64,000 nucleotides of DNA from Palsa-504 sp963839095 (GCA_963839095.1 CAWIUF010000070.1:1-64000); one strand, 5' to 3'. Counted from the stretch's first letter, positions 36,663-47,415 are shown. Notes: a model not told the origin generated them from the letters alone. Translations and numbers: made by a program.

Positions 36663-37090
36663 GAGCCGGCCTGGAAGGCGCCCTCAGTCGTGATAGCTGA
36701 CCCGCACAGACCTGTGCCCTGGTGCATGCCCGGCGCACGGCTGGAAAGCGCGCAGGACAGCAGCCGCTCACGAACGGCTCGCGAGCGGCCGGGTGACCAA
36801 GTCAGCGACAATCGCCACCGGCAGCAGCGGACACACCAGAAGACACACCCTCGACGGCTCAACTGAGATGGCACAAACCTGCAAATGGCTCAGACACGCT
36901 GGCAATGGCTCAGATTCGTTGGCAAAGGACACATTCCCTCTGACCTTCGTGCATGCGTAGCTCGTTTTTGTTCCCGATCTTGATCGCCCGTTTTGTCATC
37001 CTGTAATCATGATCTGCTCGAGCGTCACACCCATGCACCATCTGACGAGCATGGTAAGTTCCGCCTCGCCCGCGGGCGGTGGGTTAGCCG
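36663..37090. other. Intergenic region with tandem 20-bp repeats, before the relaxase
   Basis: AATGGCTCAGACACGCTGGC (36884-36903) and AATGGCTCAGATTCGTTGGC (36904-36923) are tandem repeats like the multiple terminal repeats of IS21-type elements. The stretch 36950-37020 is unusually T-rich and lies just upstream of the relaxase start, so it is the natural place to look for the nick site (oriT). No gene is seen. Confidence 0.4.
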
Positions 37091-40000
37091 TTGGCGGTTG
37101 TCGCGACCCTGAGCAAGGGCTACGACCTTGACTACATCTGGAAGCACGTCGACCGCGGCGCGGCGAAGGACGCGGCCAGCTACTACATCCAGGCCAGCGA
37201 GAGCGGGGGAGAGCCGCCGGGCCGCTGGTGGGGCCCCGGCGCGAAAGCTCTCGGCTTCGAGCCCGGCCAGCGAATCGAGCGCGAGCCATATGACTTGCTG
37301 TTCGGCGAGCGCAAGGCCCCCGACGGCACTCAGCTGGGCAGGCCACCGAACGGCGGCCGCAAAGCCGCTGACCTGTATTCGCACCTGCTGGCCGCCGAGC
37401 CGCACGCCACCGCCGAGCGTAAGCGCGAGCTCCGCACCGAGGCCGTCAGGAAGGCCCGGCCGAGCCCTCTGTTCTTCGACCTGACGATCTCGCTGTCCAA
37501 ATCAATCTCGATCTTCCATGCCTCCCTCGGCGAGAACGCCCGCCTGGCCCGCCAGGCCGGCGACAAAGAAGGCGACGAGTACTGGACCGCCCTGGTCGCC
37601 GAGGTCGACGACATGATCTGGCAGGCCGTCCACGCCGGCTTCGGCTACTTCCAGCGTGAGGCCGGCTACACCCGCACCGGCTCCCACAACACGCGGGTCC
37701 ACGGCCGGGAGACCGGCCAGTGGCACGAAGCCGACCTGGCCGTTGCCCACTGGCTGCAGCACACTTCCCGCGACGGCGACATGCAGCTCCACGTCCACTC
37801 CCAGATCGCCCACACCGCCAAGACAACGACCGACGGGAAATGGCGGGCGCCGGACTCCCTGGGCTACAACGAGCACATCGGCGCGGTCGCTGCGATCGTC
37901 TCCCAGCATCTCGAAGAAGCCCTCACCGCCCGGTTCGGCCTGGAATGGACCGCCCGCGACGACGGCCACGGCTTCGAGATCAAGGGCATCTCCGGCCAGA
38001 TGATGCGGCTGTTCTCCTCCCGCCGCGAGTCCATCACCGCGGACCTGCGCGCCCGCGCCGCGCGGTTCGAGCAGCAGTACGGCCGCGCGCCGTCCCAGCG
38101 CGAGCTCGCGCAACTCGCGCAAGCATCGAACTTCAAGACGCGCGCCGCGAAAGAAGAAGCCCTGGACCTCGCGCAGCTGCACGAAGGCTGGGCGGACAAG
38201 CTCGCGCAGCACTCTCGGCGTGCGCCTGGCCTCGGTCGCGCCGTCGGTGTGGCACCACGGCGGCGACGCAGCCGCGCACACGCGCGGCCCGCGCGATCCC
38301 GGCCCGGCTCCCAGCCAGCTCGAGCTGAGCCAGGCCGCGCAGAAAGCGGTCGCGCTGGCCCAGCAGGAAAAGAGTGCCTGGACCCGCGCGGACCTGATCA
38401 AGTACCTGGGCCGGGTCCTGCCCCGGACCGGCCGGCCCCGACCGCGGCCGCCGTCCTGCTCGAGGACCTCGCCGACCGGGCCCTGCGGTCGGAGTTCGAG
38501 CCGGTCGCCTGCCTGGAAGCCCCCGAGCCAGCCGAGGTGCCGCGCAGCCTGCTGCGCGCCGACGGGCGCAGCATCTACCAGCGGCACGGGGGAGTGCGGT
38601 ACGCCACGCACGCGCAGCTGACCCTGGAAGAACGCATGCTCGCACTGGCCCGCGCCGACGGCGCGCCGCGCATGACCCGCGCCGAAGCCGCGCGGGCGCT
38701 CGGCGCAGACCTGCCGCAGCTCGAACCCGCGCTCGGCGGCCGCGCGCCAGACGCGCCCGGCCCGCGCACGCGCACCGGCCTGCGCGAAGACCAGGCCGCC
38801 GCCGCGCTGTCGGTGCTGACCGACGGCCGCCGCGTCTCGGTGATCAACGCGCCCGCCGGCTCCGGCAAGACCTGGGTCCTGGCCGCCGCCGGCAGAACAT
38901 GGACCGCGGCCGGGCTCGGCCGGGTCATCGGCATCACCCCGTCCCAGTCGGCCCGCAACACCCTGGCCGCCGGAGTCCCCGAGTGCTACAACACCGCCCA
39001 GTTCCTGGGCCACCTGCCCGGCCAGCGCGGCGCCCGCGGCCCCATCCGGCTCCAACCCGGCGACCTGGTCCTGATCGACGAAGCCTCCATGGTCTCCACC
39101 CCCGACCTGACCGACATCATCACCCAGGCCGCCGCCAGCACGCCAAGGTGATCCTGGCCGGCGACACCCAGCAGCTCCAGGCGGTGGAGAACGGCGGCGG
39201 CATGTCCCTGCTCGCCGACGCCCTCGGCTACGTCCAGCTCACCGAGCCCCTCCGGTTCCGCGCCGCCTGGGAACAAGCCGCCAGCCTGCGGCTACGGGCC
39301 GGCGATGCCACCGTCCTGGCCGAGTACGACCAGCACGCCCGGATCAGCGGCGGCGCCCCGGAGCAGATGATGGACGCCGCCGCGGCCGCCTACCTCGCGC
39401 TCACCCTGGACGGCACCGACACCCTGCTGATGGCCGCCGACCACACGCTGCGCCGCGAACTGTCCCGCCGCGTCCGCGACGACCTGATCCGCCTCGGCAC
39501 GTCCACCCGGCCCGCGTCCGCATCGCCGACGGCGCCGCCGCCAGCGCCGGGGACCTGATCATCTGCACCAACGACCACACCACCGAGGCGGGGGACCCGG
39601 CCGCACGCTGGCCAACGGCGACCTGCTCCGCATCGACGCCGTCACCAGGAACGGGCTGCTCGTCCGCCGCGCCCTGGACGCCGACCCGGCCACCGGCCAG
39701 CGCCGCTGGACCACCCGGCAATTCCTCTACCCGATTACCGCGACGCCGAGCTGGGCTACGCGGTCACCGACCACGTTGCGCAAGGCCGCACCGTGACCGC
39801 CGGCCTGGCCGTGATCACCGGCACCGAGGACCGCCAGCACGCCTACGTCGCCCTGACCCGCGGCACCACCACCAACCTGGCCTACGTCTTCACCCTCTCG
39901 CCCAAGCGCGCCGACCCCGTCCCCAGCCCCCGGCCCGCACCCGAACTGGCCCGCTACGACCAGATCCATACCGAACGAGCCGCGTCCCCGCCCCGGCCAC

Positions 40001-41451
40001 CCCGCCCGCCCCCCTCGGCGAAGCGCTGGCCGTGCTCTCCGCCGTCCTGGAACGCGACGGCCAGCTCACCTCCGCCACCCAGGACCGGCACCGCGCCCTA
40101 GCCGACGCCGATCACCTGGCCATCCTGAACGCCATCTGGACCGCCGAAACCGCACCCGCCCGCCAGCAGCGCTACCAGGACCTGCTCACCGCCATCCTGC
40201 CGCCCGGCTACCAGCAGGAACTCAGCCACCAGGCGAAATGGCTGTGGCGGACCCTGCGCGCCGCCGAACTGGCCGGCCTGGACACCGGGCAGATCCTGGC
40301 CGCCGCGATCGCCGAACGGGACCTGGCCGGAGCCCGCGACCTGGCCGCCGTCATCGACGCCCGCCTGCGCCACCGGACCGGCTCCCTCGTCCCGCTCCCT
40401 GCGGGCTCGTGGTCGGCGCAGGTCCCCGCCATCCCCGATCCCGGACGCCGCGCCTACGTGGCCGAGATCGCCGCGATGATGGACGCCCGCAAGGACCGCA
40501 TCGGCGAGCACGCCGCCAGCCAGCCCTGCCCTGGGCGATCAGCACCCTCGGCCCGGTCCCCGGCCACCCGCTGGACCGGCTGGAGTGGCAGCGGCGGGCC
40601 GCCTCCATCGGCGCCTGGCGGGAACTATCCGGCTACGACCACCCCGCCGACCCGATCGGCCCCGAACCTGTCGCCGCCACCCCCGACCTGCGCGCGGCCT
40701 GGCACGAGGCCCTCGCCGCCCTCGGCCCGTCGACGGCCCCGACGTGCGCGGCATGCCCGACGGGATGCTGCTGCACCTGCGCGACACCTACCCCCTGGAG
40801 ACCGCGTGGGCCCCGCAGTACGTCGGCGACGAGCTCCGTCAGGTCCGCGCCGGCGCCTGGGACGCCCGCCTGGCCGCCATCCGCGCCGCCGCCGAAGCCC
40901 AAGCCGCCCAGCGCCGCGGCCAGCACGACGAAGCCGAACGGCAGCAGGCACTGGCCGCCAGCTACCAGGCCATGCGCGACGCCTACGCCGAACGCGAAGC
41001 CATCTTCGCCGCCGTCATGGCCGACCGGGCCGACTGGGACGCCGCCACCCGCCACCAGCGGCACCTGGCCGTGGCCGCCGACGCCGAACTCCGCCGCCGC
41101 CACCCCGCCCGGAAGTACCCGCCCCTGCGCTCCGCCGAACCCTCGCCCTCCACCCAGGCCCAGCGCGACGAACTCACCATGACCGCGGGAGAGCAGATCC
41201 CGGCGAAAGGCCAGTGGATCAAGGACCTAGCCGCCCAGCGCCGCGCGTTCGCCGGCAAGCTGGCCGACCGGCAGAGCCAGAGAATCCCGTCCGAGGATCC
41301 CGATTACGGCGATCTCGGCCAGGCCTTCCCGTCCTGGCCGGCACCGGCCGCCGAGGCGATCTTGCAGCCGCCCAAGCCCGAGATCGAGCCATCGGAGCGG
41401 ATCCTGGAACGCGCCCTAGAACCCGACCTGGACATGGAAGCCGCGGACTGA
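37091..41451 (+). CDS. MobF-type conjugative relaxase with TraA-like helicase (multiple frameshifts)
   Basis: About 1450 residues when the frames are joined. The relaxase domain comprises LSKGYDLDYIWKHVDRGAAK, YDLLFGERKAPDGTQLG, FDLTISLSKSISIFHASLGE and the metal-binding DMQLHVHSQIAH (HxH). The RecD-like helicase has GLREDQAAAALSVLTDGRRV, Walker A APAGSGKTW, Walker B LVLIDEASMVS and KVILAGDTQQLQAVENGGG, then a late VAQGRTVTAGLAVIT. Breaks lie near 38215, 38440, 39145, 39515, 39590, 39735, 39990, 40525 and 40730. The start is a TTG. It nicks and unwinds the element for transfer. No coupling protein is visible nearby. Confidence 0.88.
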
Positions 41452-41466
41452 CGGTGCTTGTTCTTG

Positions 41467-42279
41467 TCACCCTCTGGCTATCTCGCAAATGAGGCGTGCT
41501 GAGGCGGCCGGTGACAGCGCCGATGCCCGCAGGTGCTCGAACGCCCTGGTGTAACTGGCGACGTCCTGCTGGCCGACCAGGCAGATCCCGCCGGACAGGC
41601 CGGGCAGGTATACGGCGCCCAGGTCCAGTATCTCGGCGAACCGCAGGATGGTCGCTGGTCCGCCCGATGGCAGTCCGCAGGTGGACGGCAGTACCTGGAC
41701 AACGACCCGCTTGCCAGAGGCGGCGAGTGCAGTCAGCTGGTTGTGCATGACATCGGCATCGCCGTTCGGCTGACGCAGCGCCGCCTCCCCGATCAGGGCG
41801 GTAAGCCTGGACCGTTGCTCGCGCAGGACCTGCTGACGGGAGAGCGCGAGTCCGGGGTCTGCTTGGAATGGCGGGCTGCCGGTCACGCTGGCCCGTGTGT
41901 ACTCCGGCGTCTGGAGCAGGTCCGGTATGTGCTGCGGGTCGTAGATGAAGAGGTCAGAAGCGGCCTGTTCCAGGAGGAGGTACTCGCGGTACGGTCCCGG
42001 GATCGCATCGCCGCAGTGCCGCCACCACGCGCCGCGGCTCCCAGCCTGGGCGATGGCTGCCAGGGTGCTCTGCTCTTGCTCGCTCACGCCGTATTCGGCG
42101 AGCAGCTCGCGTAGTTCTTTCGGCCGGATGCCGCGCTGGCCGGTCTCGATCCGGCTGATCTTCGACCGGTCGCATTCCAGCACGCGCGCCGCGTCTTCCA
42201 GGATGAACCCCAGGTTCTCGCGGTACCGGCGCAGCGCGGTACCGACCAGGAGCCGCCGCGCGGATGGTACTTCGATCAC
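41467..42279 (-). CDS. XRE-family regulator with DUF5753-type domain
   Basis: 270 residues, intact. The helix-turn-helix reads LRRYRENLGFILEDAARVLE and CDRSKISRIETGQRGIRPKE. The C-terminal domain has YDPQHIPDLLQTPEYTRASV, LSRQQVLREQRSRLTALIGE and a tail GAVYLPGLSGGICLVGQQDV typical of DUF5753. Such proteins act with DUF397 and anti-sigma-type partners in actinomycete development. It lies 30 bp after the HATPase gene on the same strand and faces the relaxase tail to tail. Confidence 0.88.
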   Translation of the reverse strand: MIEVPSARRLLVGTALRRYRENLGFILEDAARVLECDRSKISRIETGQRGIRPKELRELLAEYGVSEQEQSTLAAIAQAGSRGAWWRHCGDAIPGPYREYLLLEQAASDLFIYDPQHIPDLLQTPEYTRASVTGSPPFQADPGLALSRQQVLREQRSRLTALIGEAALRQPNGDADVMHNQLTALAASGKRVVVQVLPSTCGLPSGGPATILRFAEILDLGAVYLPGLSGGICLVGQQDVASYTRAFEHLRASALSPAASARLICEIARG

Positions 42280-42309
42280 GGATGGCTCCCTTTCGGTACG
42301 AGGATGGGG

Positions 42310-42717
42310 TCAGGTGGCCGGGGTGGTGACTTCGGCCCAGCAGCAGGAGCCGGCGGGCTCGCGAGTGAATCCCCACCGCTGGGCGATCTGGTTGACAAGA
42401 CGCAAGCCGCGGCCGTCCTCGGCATCCGGGCTATCTCGGCGCATGTGCGGGATGCCGAGGGTGCCGTCATCACGGACATCGACGCGGATGAACGATTCGC
42501 TAACCGCGACGGTGATGGTGACCGTGGTCGCGTCGAGGGCGTGGACCAGGCTGTTGGCGATCAGCTCCGCGGCAAGCAGGAGCGCCTCATCGGCGACGGG
42601 GTGACCGTCGGTGGCCTGCCGGACGAACCGCCGCGCCGCAGCCGCGGCGCTTAGCTGCCGGGGAAAGGTACTGGTCCGGACATGCTCCGGCACTTCGGTG
42701 CCCGCTGTGGTCCTCAT
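42310..42717 (-). CDS. RsbW-like ATP-binding (HATPase) protein
   Basis: 135 residues. AAARRFVRQATDGHPVADEA, LLLAAELIANSLVHALDATT (N box) and DVRDDGTLGIPH with EDGRGLRLVNQIAQRWGF (G1 and G2 boxes) define the GHKL ATPase fold of anti-sigma or switch kinases. No sigma factor lies in the element. It is in an operon with the XRE gene downstream and is divergent from a second XRE gene, a layout typical of actinomycete whiJ-like loci. Confidence 0.87.
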   Translation of the reverse strand: MRTTAGTEVPEHVRTSTFPRQLSAAAAARRFVRQATDGHPVADEALLLAAELIANSLVHALDATTVTITVAVSESFIRVDVRDDGTLGIPHMRRDSPDAEDGRGLRLVNQIAQRWGFTREPAGSCCWAEVTTPAT

Positions 42718-42808
42718 CGCGGAGGCCTTCTTCCTGCGGCGCCGAGCCGGACTGCCTGGCCTGGTACCGCATGCGACGGGATAGCTACTGAGCCTACGAT
42801 AGCTCGGA

Positions 42809-42834
42809 TATCGATAATCTGCGTATCGATTATC
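42809..42834. promoter_or_regulatory. GATAATC-N8-GATTATC operator between divergent regulators
   Basis: GATAATC (42813-42819) and GATTATC (42828-42834) are inverted and both lie inside TATCGATWATC sequences repeated at 42810 and 42824. The patch is AT-rich and sits between the HATPase gene and the second XRE gene, so either XRE protein could bind it. Confidence 0.6.
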
Positions 42835-42898
42835 TAAGTGTCAACTCGTTGCGCCCGCGCTATTGTGAGCCGGGACAGCAGCGGCCAGGGCGGGAGGC

Positions 42899-43735
42899 AT
42901 GGACCAGACCCCGAGCACCGGCGACAGCCCGACCATCCGCAAACGGGCCCTGGCCCGCAAGCTCACCGAGCACCGCCAGCGCCGCGGCCTGACCACCACC
43001 GACGTTCAGCGCCGCCTGGGCTGGTCCGCCACCAAGCTCAACTGGATCGAGAAAGCCCGCTGGACCGAATCCGTCACCAACTCGGTCACCGACCTGTGCG
43101 ACCTGTACGAGATCGCTGGACCCGAACGCGAAGCCCTGATCACCTTGGCCCGCCAGAGCCGCGAACGCGGCTGGTGGACTAAGTACAACGACGTGTTCGG
43201 CCGCGAGGAACTCCCCGGCTGGGAAGCAGGCGCATCGCACATCTGGACCTTCGAGACCGCCTTCATCCCCGGCCTGCTCCAGAGCCTGGACTACATCGAG
43301 CTGATCACCCGCGCCGCCGGCATCGAAGACCCCGCCGAGATCCGCCGCCACACCGAGGCCCGGAACCGCCGCCAGCACATCCTCACCCGCGACGACGACC
43401 CCTGCCAGCTGCACGCCATCATCGACGAGAACGCCCTGGCCCGCATCACCGACCCCAAGCTGCACCGCAACCAGGCCGCCCGCCTGTTCCAGGCCGCCAA
43501 AAGGTCGAACATCACCGTGCAGATCCTCCCGGTCTCCGCTGGCGTCTACCCCGTCACCAGCGAGCCCTTCCTTCACCTGGCCTTCCCCGGCGGCGAACGC
43601 GACATCGTCTACATCGAGACCACCATCGACAACCGCATGCTGGAAGAAGACGACGAGATCGAGCGGTATAAGCTCAAATTCGCCAGGCTCCAGGCGCTCG
43701 CCCTCACCCCCGAGCAGACCACAGCCTTCCTCTGA
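42899..43735 (+). CDS. XRE-family regulator with DUF5753 domain
   Basis: 278 residues, intact. The DNA-binding part is LARKLTEHRQRRGLTTTDVQ, RRLGWSATKLNWIEKARWTE. The DUF5753 part includes WTFETAFIPGLLQSLDYIEL, RRHTEARNRRQHILTRDDDP and ITVQILPVSAGVYPVTSEPF. It is followed six bases later by a DUF397 gene, the standard pairing. Its likely role is to control genes of the element or of the host's development. Confidence 0.9.
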   Translation: MDQTPSTGDSPTIRKRALARKLTEHRQRRGLTTTDVQRRLGWSATKLNWIEKARWTESVTNSVTDLCDLYEIAGPEREALITLARQSRERGWWTKYNDVFGREELPGWEAGASHIWTFETAFIPGLLQSLDYIELITRAAGIEDPAEIRRHTEARNRRQHILTRDDDPCQLHAIIDENALARITDPKLHRNQAARLFQAAKRSNITVQILPVSAGVYPVTSEPFLHLAFPGGERDIVYIETTIDNRMLEEDDEIERYKLKFARLQALALTPEQTTAFL

Positions 43736-43741
43736 CGGCAG

Positions 43742-43972
43742 GTGACCAGCACGATGAACCCCACCGCACCCGCTGACCTCGCAGCCGTCGCCTGGCGCAA
43801 GAGCACCAGATCCTCTGGCGGTGGCAGCAACTGCGTCGAAGTCGCCCGGCTGCCCGGGCACGTCGCCATACGCGACAGCAAGAACCCCGCAGGCCCCGCA
43901 CTGATCATCACCCCCGCCGCCTTCCGTGAGCTAACGGACGGCGTCAGGCGAGGCATTACAGTGACGACGTGA
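43742..43972 (+). CDS. DUF397 domain protein
   Basis: 76 residues from GTG 43742 (72 from ATG 43754). AVAWRKSTRSSGGGSNCVEV, VAIRDSKNPAGPALIITPAA and FRELTDGVRRG are the complete DUF397 signature. These small proteins work with the XRE/DUF5753 protein encoded next door. The 3' end overlaps the convergent toxin gene by 17 bp. Confidence 0.9.
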   Translation: MTSTMNPTAPADLAAVAWRKSTRSSGGGSNCVEVARLPGHVAIRDSKNPAGPALIITPAAFRELTDGVRRGITVTT

Positions 43973-44363
43973 TTAGCTGCAACCCGTCGTGCGTGGCGAA
44001 ATCCTCGAAATCCTTGACGTTAAAGGTCGCCAGAGCGAACTGGTGCGCGAGGCAGCATGCCGCGATCCAGCTGTCGTTGGCTGGCCGCGGGCGTCCCCGA
44101 CTCCGGGCCGCCGCCGAAATCCTGCCCCATGCCCTCGACGTCGCGTCGTCCGAGTTCAGGACGACTACGCGGTCGAGCCATTGCTCCAGTTGTTCGCGGG
44201 TGCGCGGCCCCCAGCTGCGTATGGTCGCCCACTGCCACAGCTCGCCGACGGTTACGAAAGTCACGCACCAGGTCATTCCGGTTAGCCTCGCATCCAGCGG
44301 GTCACCGAGCTTTCCCTTGATCACCCGGGACGCCACGTCTGTGTCAAGGACGACGTAGCGCAT
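43956..44363 (-). CDS. PIN-domain toxin (VapC-like)
   Basis: 135 residues. VVLDTDVASRVIKGKLGD has the first acidic residues, FVTVGELWQWATIRSWG the conserved Glu, and PANDSWIAACCLAHQFALAT the third Asp. The late FNVKDFEDFATHDGLQLI is typical of VapC. Such proteins cleave RNA, usually tRNA. Its partner is the 66-residue protein encoded directly upstream. The system probably stabilises the element in the host. Confidence 0.88.
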   Translation of the reverse strand: MRYVVLDTDVASRVIKGKLGDPLDARLTGMTWCVTFVTVGELWQWATIRSWGPRTREQLEQWLDRVVVLNSDDATSRAWGRISAAARSRGRPRPANDSWIAACCLAHQFALATFNVKDFEDFATHDGLQLITSSL

Positions 44364-44371
44364 CGGCGCGG

Positions 44372-44572
44372 TCAGGCAAGGTCAGCGTGACGGGCGGCGT
44401 AGACGTGCGCGAGAAATTCTTCCAGTTCCTCATCCGACTCGAAAACGCCATCTTGCGTCATGTCTTCTACGGACTCGACGGGCCGGACACCCTTGCGCCT
44501 CACCTGCTCGTCGATGGACTCAGGGCGGGTTTCCGGCGACTCTCCCGCATAGCCAGCGCTATTGGTCGTCAT
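44372..44572 (-). CDS. Probable antitoxin of the PIN-domain toxin
   Basis: 66 residues, very acidic at the C-terminus (MTQDGVFESDEELEEFLAHV), preceded by a basic VRRKGVRPVESVED. It ends 8 bp before the toxin start on the same strand, as expected for a toxin-antitoxin pair. No clear DNA-binding motif is visible, so the assignment rests on size, charge and position. Confidence 0.7.
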   Translation of the reverse strand: MTTNSAGYAGESPETRPESIDEQVRRKGVRPVESVEDMTQDGVFESDEELEEFLAHVYAARHADLA

Positions 44573-44617
44573 CCCGCCTCCTTCGGTGAGAGATGTGATG
44601 GTCCAAGCTTAACCCGC

Positions 44618-45820
44618 TTATGCGCTCAATTCGTCGGCTGAGTTTCCCCGCCGCTGCTTCGGCCGGAAGATCTGGTCCATGACCTCGGCGCCGGTCGTGA
44701 TCACCGGCCGCAGCTCCCGCCGGTAAATGACCTCTGTCGTTCGCGAGCTGGCATGCCCGGCCAGCCGCGCGATCTCCTCCACCGGCACGCCCTGGAAGCT
44801 CATCATGCTGACGAACGACGTCCGCAGCTCCTTCGGCACCCACCGCGCTCCGAGCCCGGCTGCTGCGGTCACCCGCCGGAAGTCCCGCCGCAGATTGTGC
44901 GACTCATACGCCGTCCCCACAGACGTGGTGAACACCAGTCCGTGTTCCTGCCACAACTCGCCGGCCTCGGCCCGCTCCCGAGCCTGACGCTCCCGCTGCC
45001 CCCGTAGCGCCTCTGCCGCCATCTCCGGCAGCTTCAGCGTCCGCCGCGACCGGTTCGTCTTGGTGTCCCCGTGCGCCCGCACCGACCGCCATACCGAGAT
45101 CGTCGTGGCTTCCAGATCCACGTGCTCCCACGTCAGCGCCCGCGCCTCCTCCGACCGAACTCCGGTGAGCAAGCACAAGACAATAAACGCGTGCAGCCGC
45201 GACTCCTCCGACGCCTCCAGCAACGCGCTCGCCTCAGCCATCGTCAGCGACTGAGACCGTCGCCCCTCCAGCCCACGCGGAGTGTCCACCAGAGCCGACA
45301 CGTTCCGCCGGACCAGATCCTGCCCCTCAGCGTGCCGTACCGCCCGTGTCAGGCAGTTGTGCGCCTTCTGCAGCGTCCGGGTCGCGTGCGTCCCCGCCAT
45401 CTTCTTCAGCGCGGCCCGCATGTCCTGCACGGTCAGATCCCGCAGCGGAATCGCCCCGATAACGTCGAGCAGCGGCCGCAGCGAGTCCCGGTTGACCTCG
45501 ACCGTCTTGGCGGTACGCCCGGGCAGCCCTTCGGCCAGCCAGTCCGTCACAGCCTTATCAACCGTGTAGGCCGCAGTGGTCCGGACACCAGCATCCAGCT
45601 CGGAGTGCAGCGCCTTGAGCTTGTCCTTGACCTCGGTCCTGGTACTACCGCTGACTTTCTTGCGGATCCGCTTCCCGCCCGCGTCGAAGCCGAGCGAGAC
45701 CACCCCGCGCCATCGTCCCGCGCAGGTCTTGTGATGGACGCCGTCTCGACAGTCCGTCCGGTGATCGAAGTAGATGCCGTCTTCGCCGTAGCCACGGCGT
45801 GAAGCCCCAGCCATACTCAA
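44618..45820 (-). CDS. int: Tyrosine site-specific integrase of the element
   Basis: 400 residues, intact. The N-terminal arm and core-binding domains include RGVVSLGFDAGGKRIRKKVS and VDKAVTDWLAEGLPGRTAKT. The catalytic domain has LCLLTGVRSEEARALTWEHV (first Arg), WVPKELRTSFVSMMSFQGVP (second Arg; the HxxR His is Lys, as in other actinobacterial RELR-type integrases) and LAGHASSRTTEVIYRRELRP with His and the nucleophile Tyr. It lies 80 bp from the intact tRNA-Ala, next to paired GGCTCCC sites, and is read away from it. A start at ATG 45814 is equally possible. Confidence 0.93.
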   Translation of the reverse strand: MSMAGASRRGYGEDGIYFDHRTDCRDGVHHKTCAGRWRGVVSLGFDAGGKRIRKKVSGSTRTEVKDKLKALHSELDAGVRTTAAYTVDKAVTDWLAEGLPGRTAKTVEVNRDSLRPLLDVIGAIPLRDLTVQDMRAALKKMAGTHATRTLQKAHNCLTRAVRHAEGQDLVRRNVSALVDTPRGLEGRRSQSLTMAEASALLEASEESRLHAFIVLCLLTGVRSEEARALTWEHVDLEATTISVWRSVRAHGDTKTNRSRRTLKLPEMAAEALRGQRERQARERAEAGELWQEHGLVFTTSVGTAYESHNLRRDFRRVTAAAGLGARWVPKELRTSFVSMMSFQGVPVEEIARLAGHASSRTTEVIYRRELRPVITTGAEVMDQIFRPKQRRGNSADELSA

Positions 45821-45830
45821 AGTTTACGAC

Positions 45831-45851
45831 TTGGCTCCCACAATGGCTCCC
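45831..45851. promoter_or_regulatory. Right paired GGCTCCC sites (putative integrase arm sites)
   Basis: TTGGCTCCC (45831-45839) and ATGGCTCCC (45843-45851) are 12 bp apart and match the pair at 30088-30108. They lie between the integrase start and the attachment core. Confidence 0.6.
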
Positions 45852-45899
45852 AAGCCGGACAAAAGAAAATCGAGCAGGTCACCTGACCTGCGATATCTC

Positions 45900-45975
<76 letters not shown>

Positions 45976-46105
45976 GAGAACTTGAGCTAGCGTAGCAAAC
46001 CCGGAGGGCTGCCCACGCCACGGATCACCGTAGACCCTGGTGACAGCGCAAGCATCCCCGGGACATCATGGGCATCATGCGCCAGAACCCGCCAGGAGGT
46101 GCGCG

Positions 46106-47377
46106 ATGACTACCGCGGCCGAGGTGACCGGATGCCCGGTCGACGAGTCGTTCGACCCGCTCTCGCCCGAGTTCCTCGCCGATCCCTACGCGGTCATGGC
46201 CCGGCGCCCCGGCGGCGGAGCGCCGGTCTTCTTCGCCCCGTCGATCGGCTACTACGTGGTCACCCGCTACGACGCGGTGGACCAGGTGTTCCGCGACCCG
46301 GCGGCGTACTCCGCGGCGGCGGCCCAGGCGCCCCTGGTGCCGATCGTCCCCGAGGCGCAGCAGATCCTGCTCGGCGGCGGCTACAAACCGCAGCCCACCA
46401 TGGTCAGCCTGGACGGGCCCGCGCACGCCCGCCTGCGCAAGCCGGCCGCCCGGGCGTTCAGCATGAAGCGCGTCACCGCGATGATCCCCGCCATCGAGGC
46501 CACCACCGCCCGCCTCCTCGACGCGGTGGCCGGCCAGGACGAGTTCGACCTCGTCGCGGCCCTGGCCTTCCCGCTCCCCGCCAACATCGTGTTCTCCCTG
46601 ATGGGCGTCCCCGAGAAGGACTTCGCGCAGCTCAAGCAGTGGTGCGGCTACCGGGCGGCGCTGGCCTGGGGCAGGCCCGCGCCGGAGGACCAGGTAGAGA
46701 TCGCCACCAACATGGCCGTCTACCGCCAGTACCTGCGCGACCTGGTGGACATCAAGGCCCGCGAACCGGGCGACGATCTCGCCAGCGACCTGATCGCCAT
46801 CCACCGGGAGGCGCCGGAGCGGCTCACTCTGGACGAGATCGGCTCGATCCTGTTCTCGCTGTCCTTCGCCGGTCACGAGACCACCACCGGGCTCATCGGC
46901 AACACAGTCCGCCGCCTGCTCGAGGACCCCGCCCGCTGGGCCGAGCTCGCCGCCGACCCGGACCTGATCCCGGGCGCGGTCGAGGAGAGCCTGCGCTACG
47001 ACCCGTCGGTGCCCGTCTGGCGCCGGGTCACCACCCGCCCGGTCACCCTGGCCGGGGTGGACCTGCCCGCCGGATCAAAGCTTTTCCTGTGGCTGGCCGC
47101 CGCAGGCCGGGACGAGGAAGCGTTCCCCGCCCCGACGAGTTCAACATCTACCGAACGGGTGCCGATCATCACCTCGCCTTCGGCAAAGGCCTGCACTACT
47201 GCCTGGGCGCCAACCTGGGCAAGCTCGAAGCGCAGATCGCGATCGCCGAACTCGCCCGCCGCTACCCCGCGCTGGCCCTAGTCCCCGGCCAGCACCTCAC
47301 CTTCCACCCCAACATCTCCTTCCGCGGCCCCCAGTCCCTCCGCGTCCGGCCCCGCCCCCGCACCGCCCCGAGGCTGA
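46106..47377 (+). CDS. Cytochrome P450 (one or two frameshifts)
   Basis: About 415 residues. FSLSFAGHETTTGLIGNTVR is the I helix with the oxygen-activating Thr. VEESLRYDPSVPVWRRVTTR includes the ExxR motif, and LAFGKGLHYCLGANLGKLEA holds the heme-ligating Cys. The break near 47128 falls in a C run (CCCCGCCCC) and separates EEAFP from DEFNIYR. ATG 46106 has AGGAGG upstream. A second small shift near 47345 would place the stop at 47375-47377; as sequenced the frame runs on into intergenic repeats. The substrate is unknown. Confidence 0.88.
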
Positions 47378-47415
47378 CCGCGACCGTGAGCCGCGTGGCC
47401 GTTGAGGCTGTAACA

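Noticed and set aside
37502..39055. A 517-codon minus-strand frame inside the relaxase gene
   Set aside because: Antisense to a relaxase-helicase with intact HxH and Walker motifs; no motif of its own.
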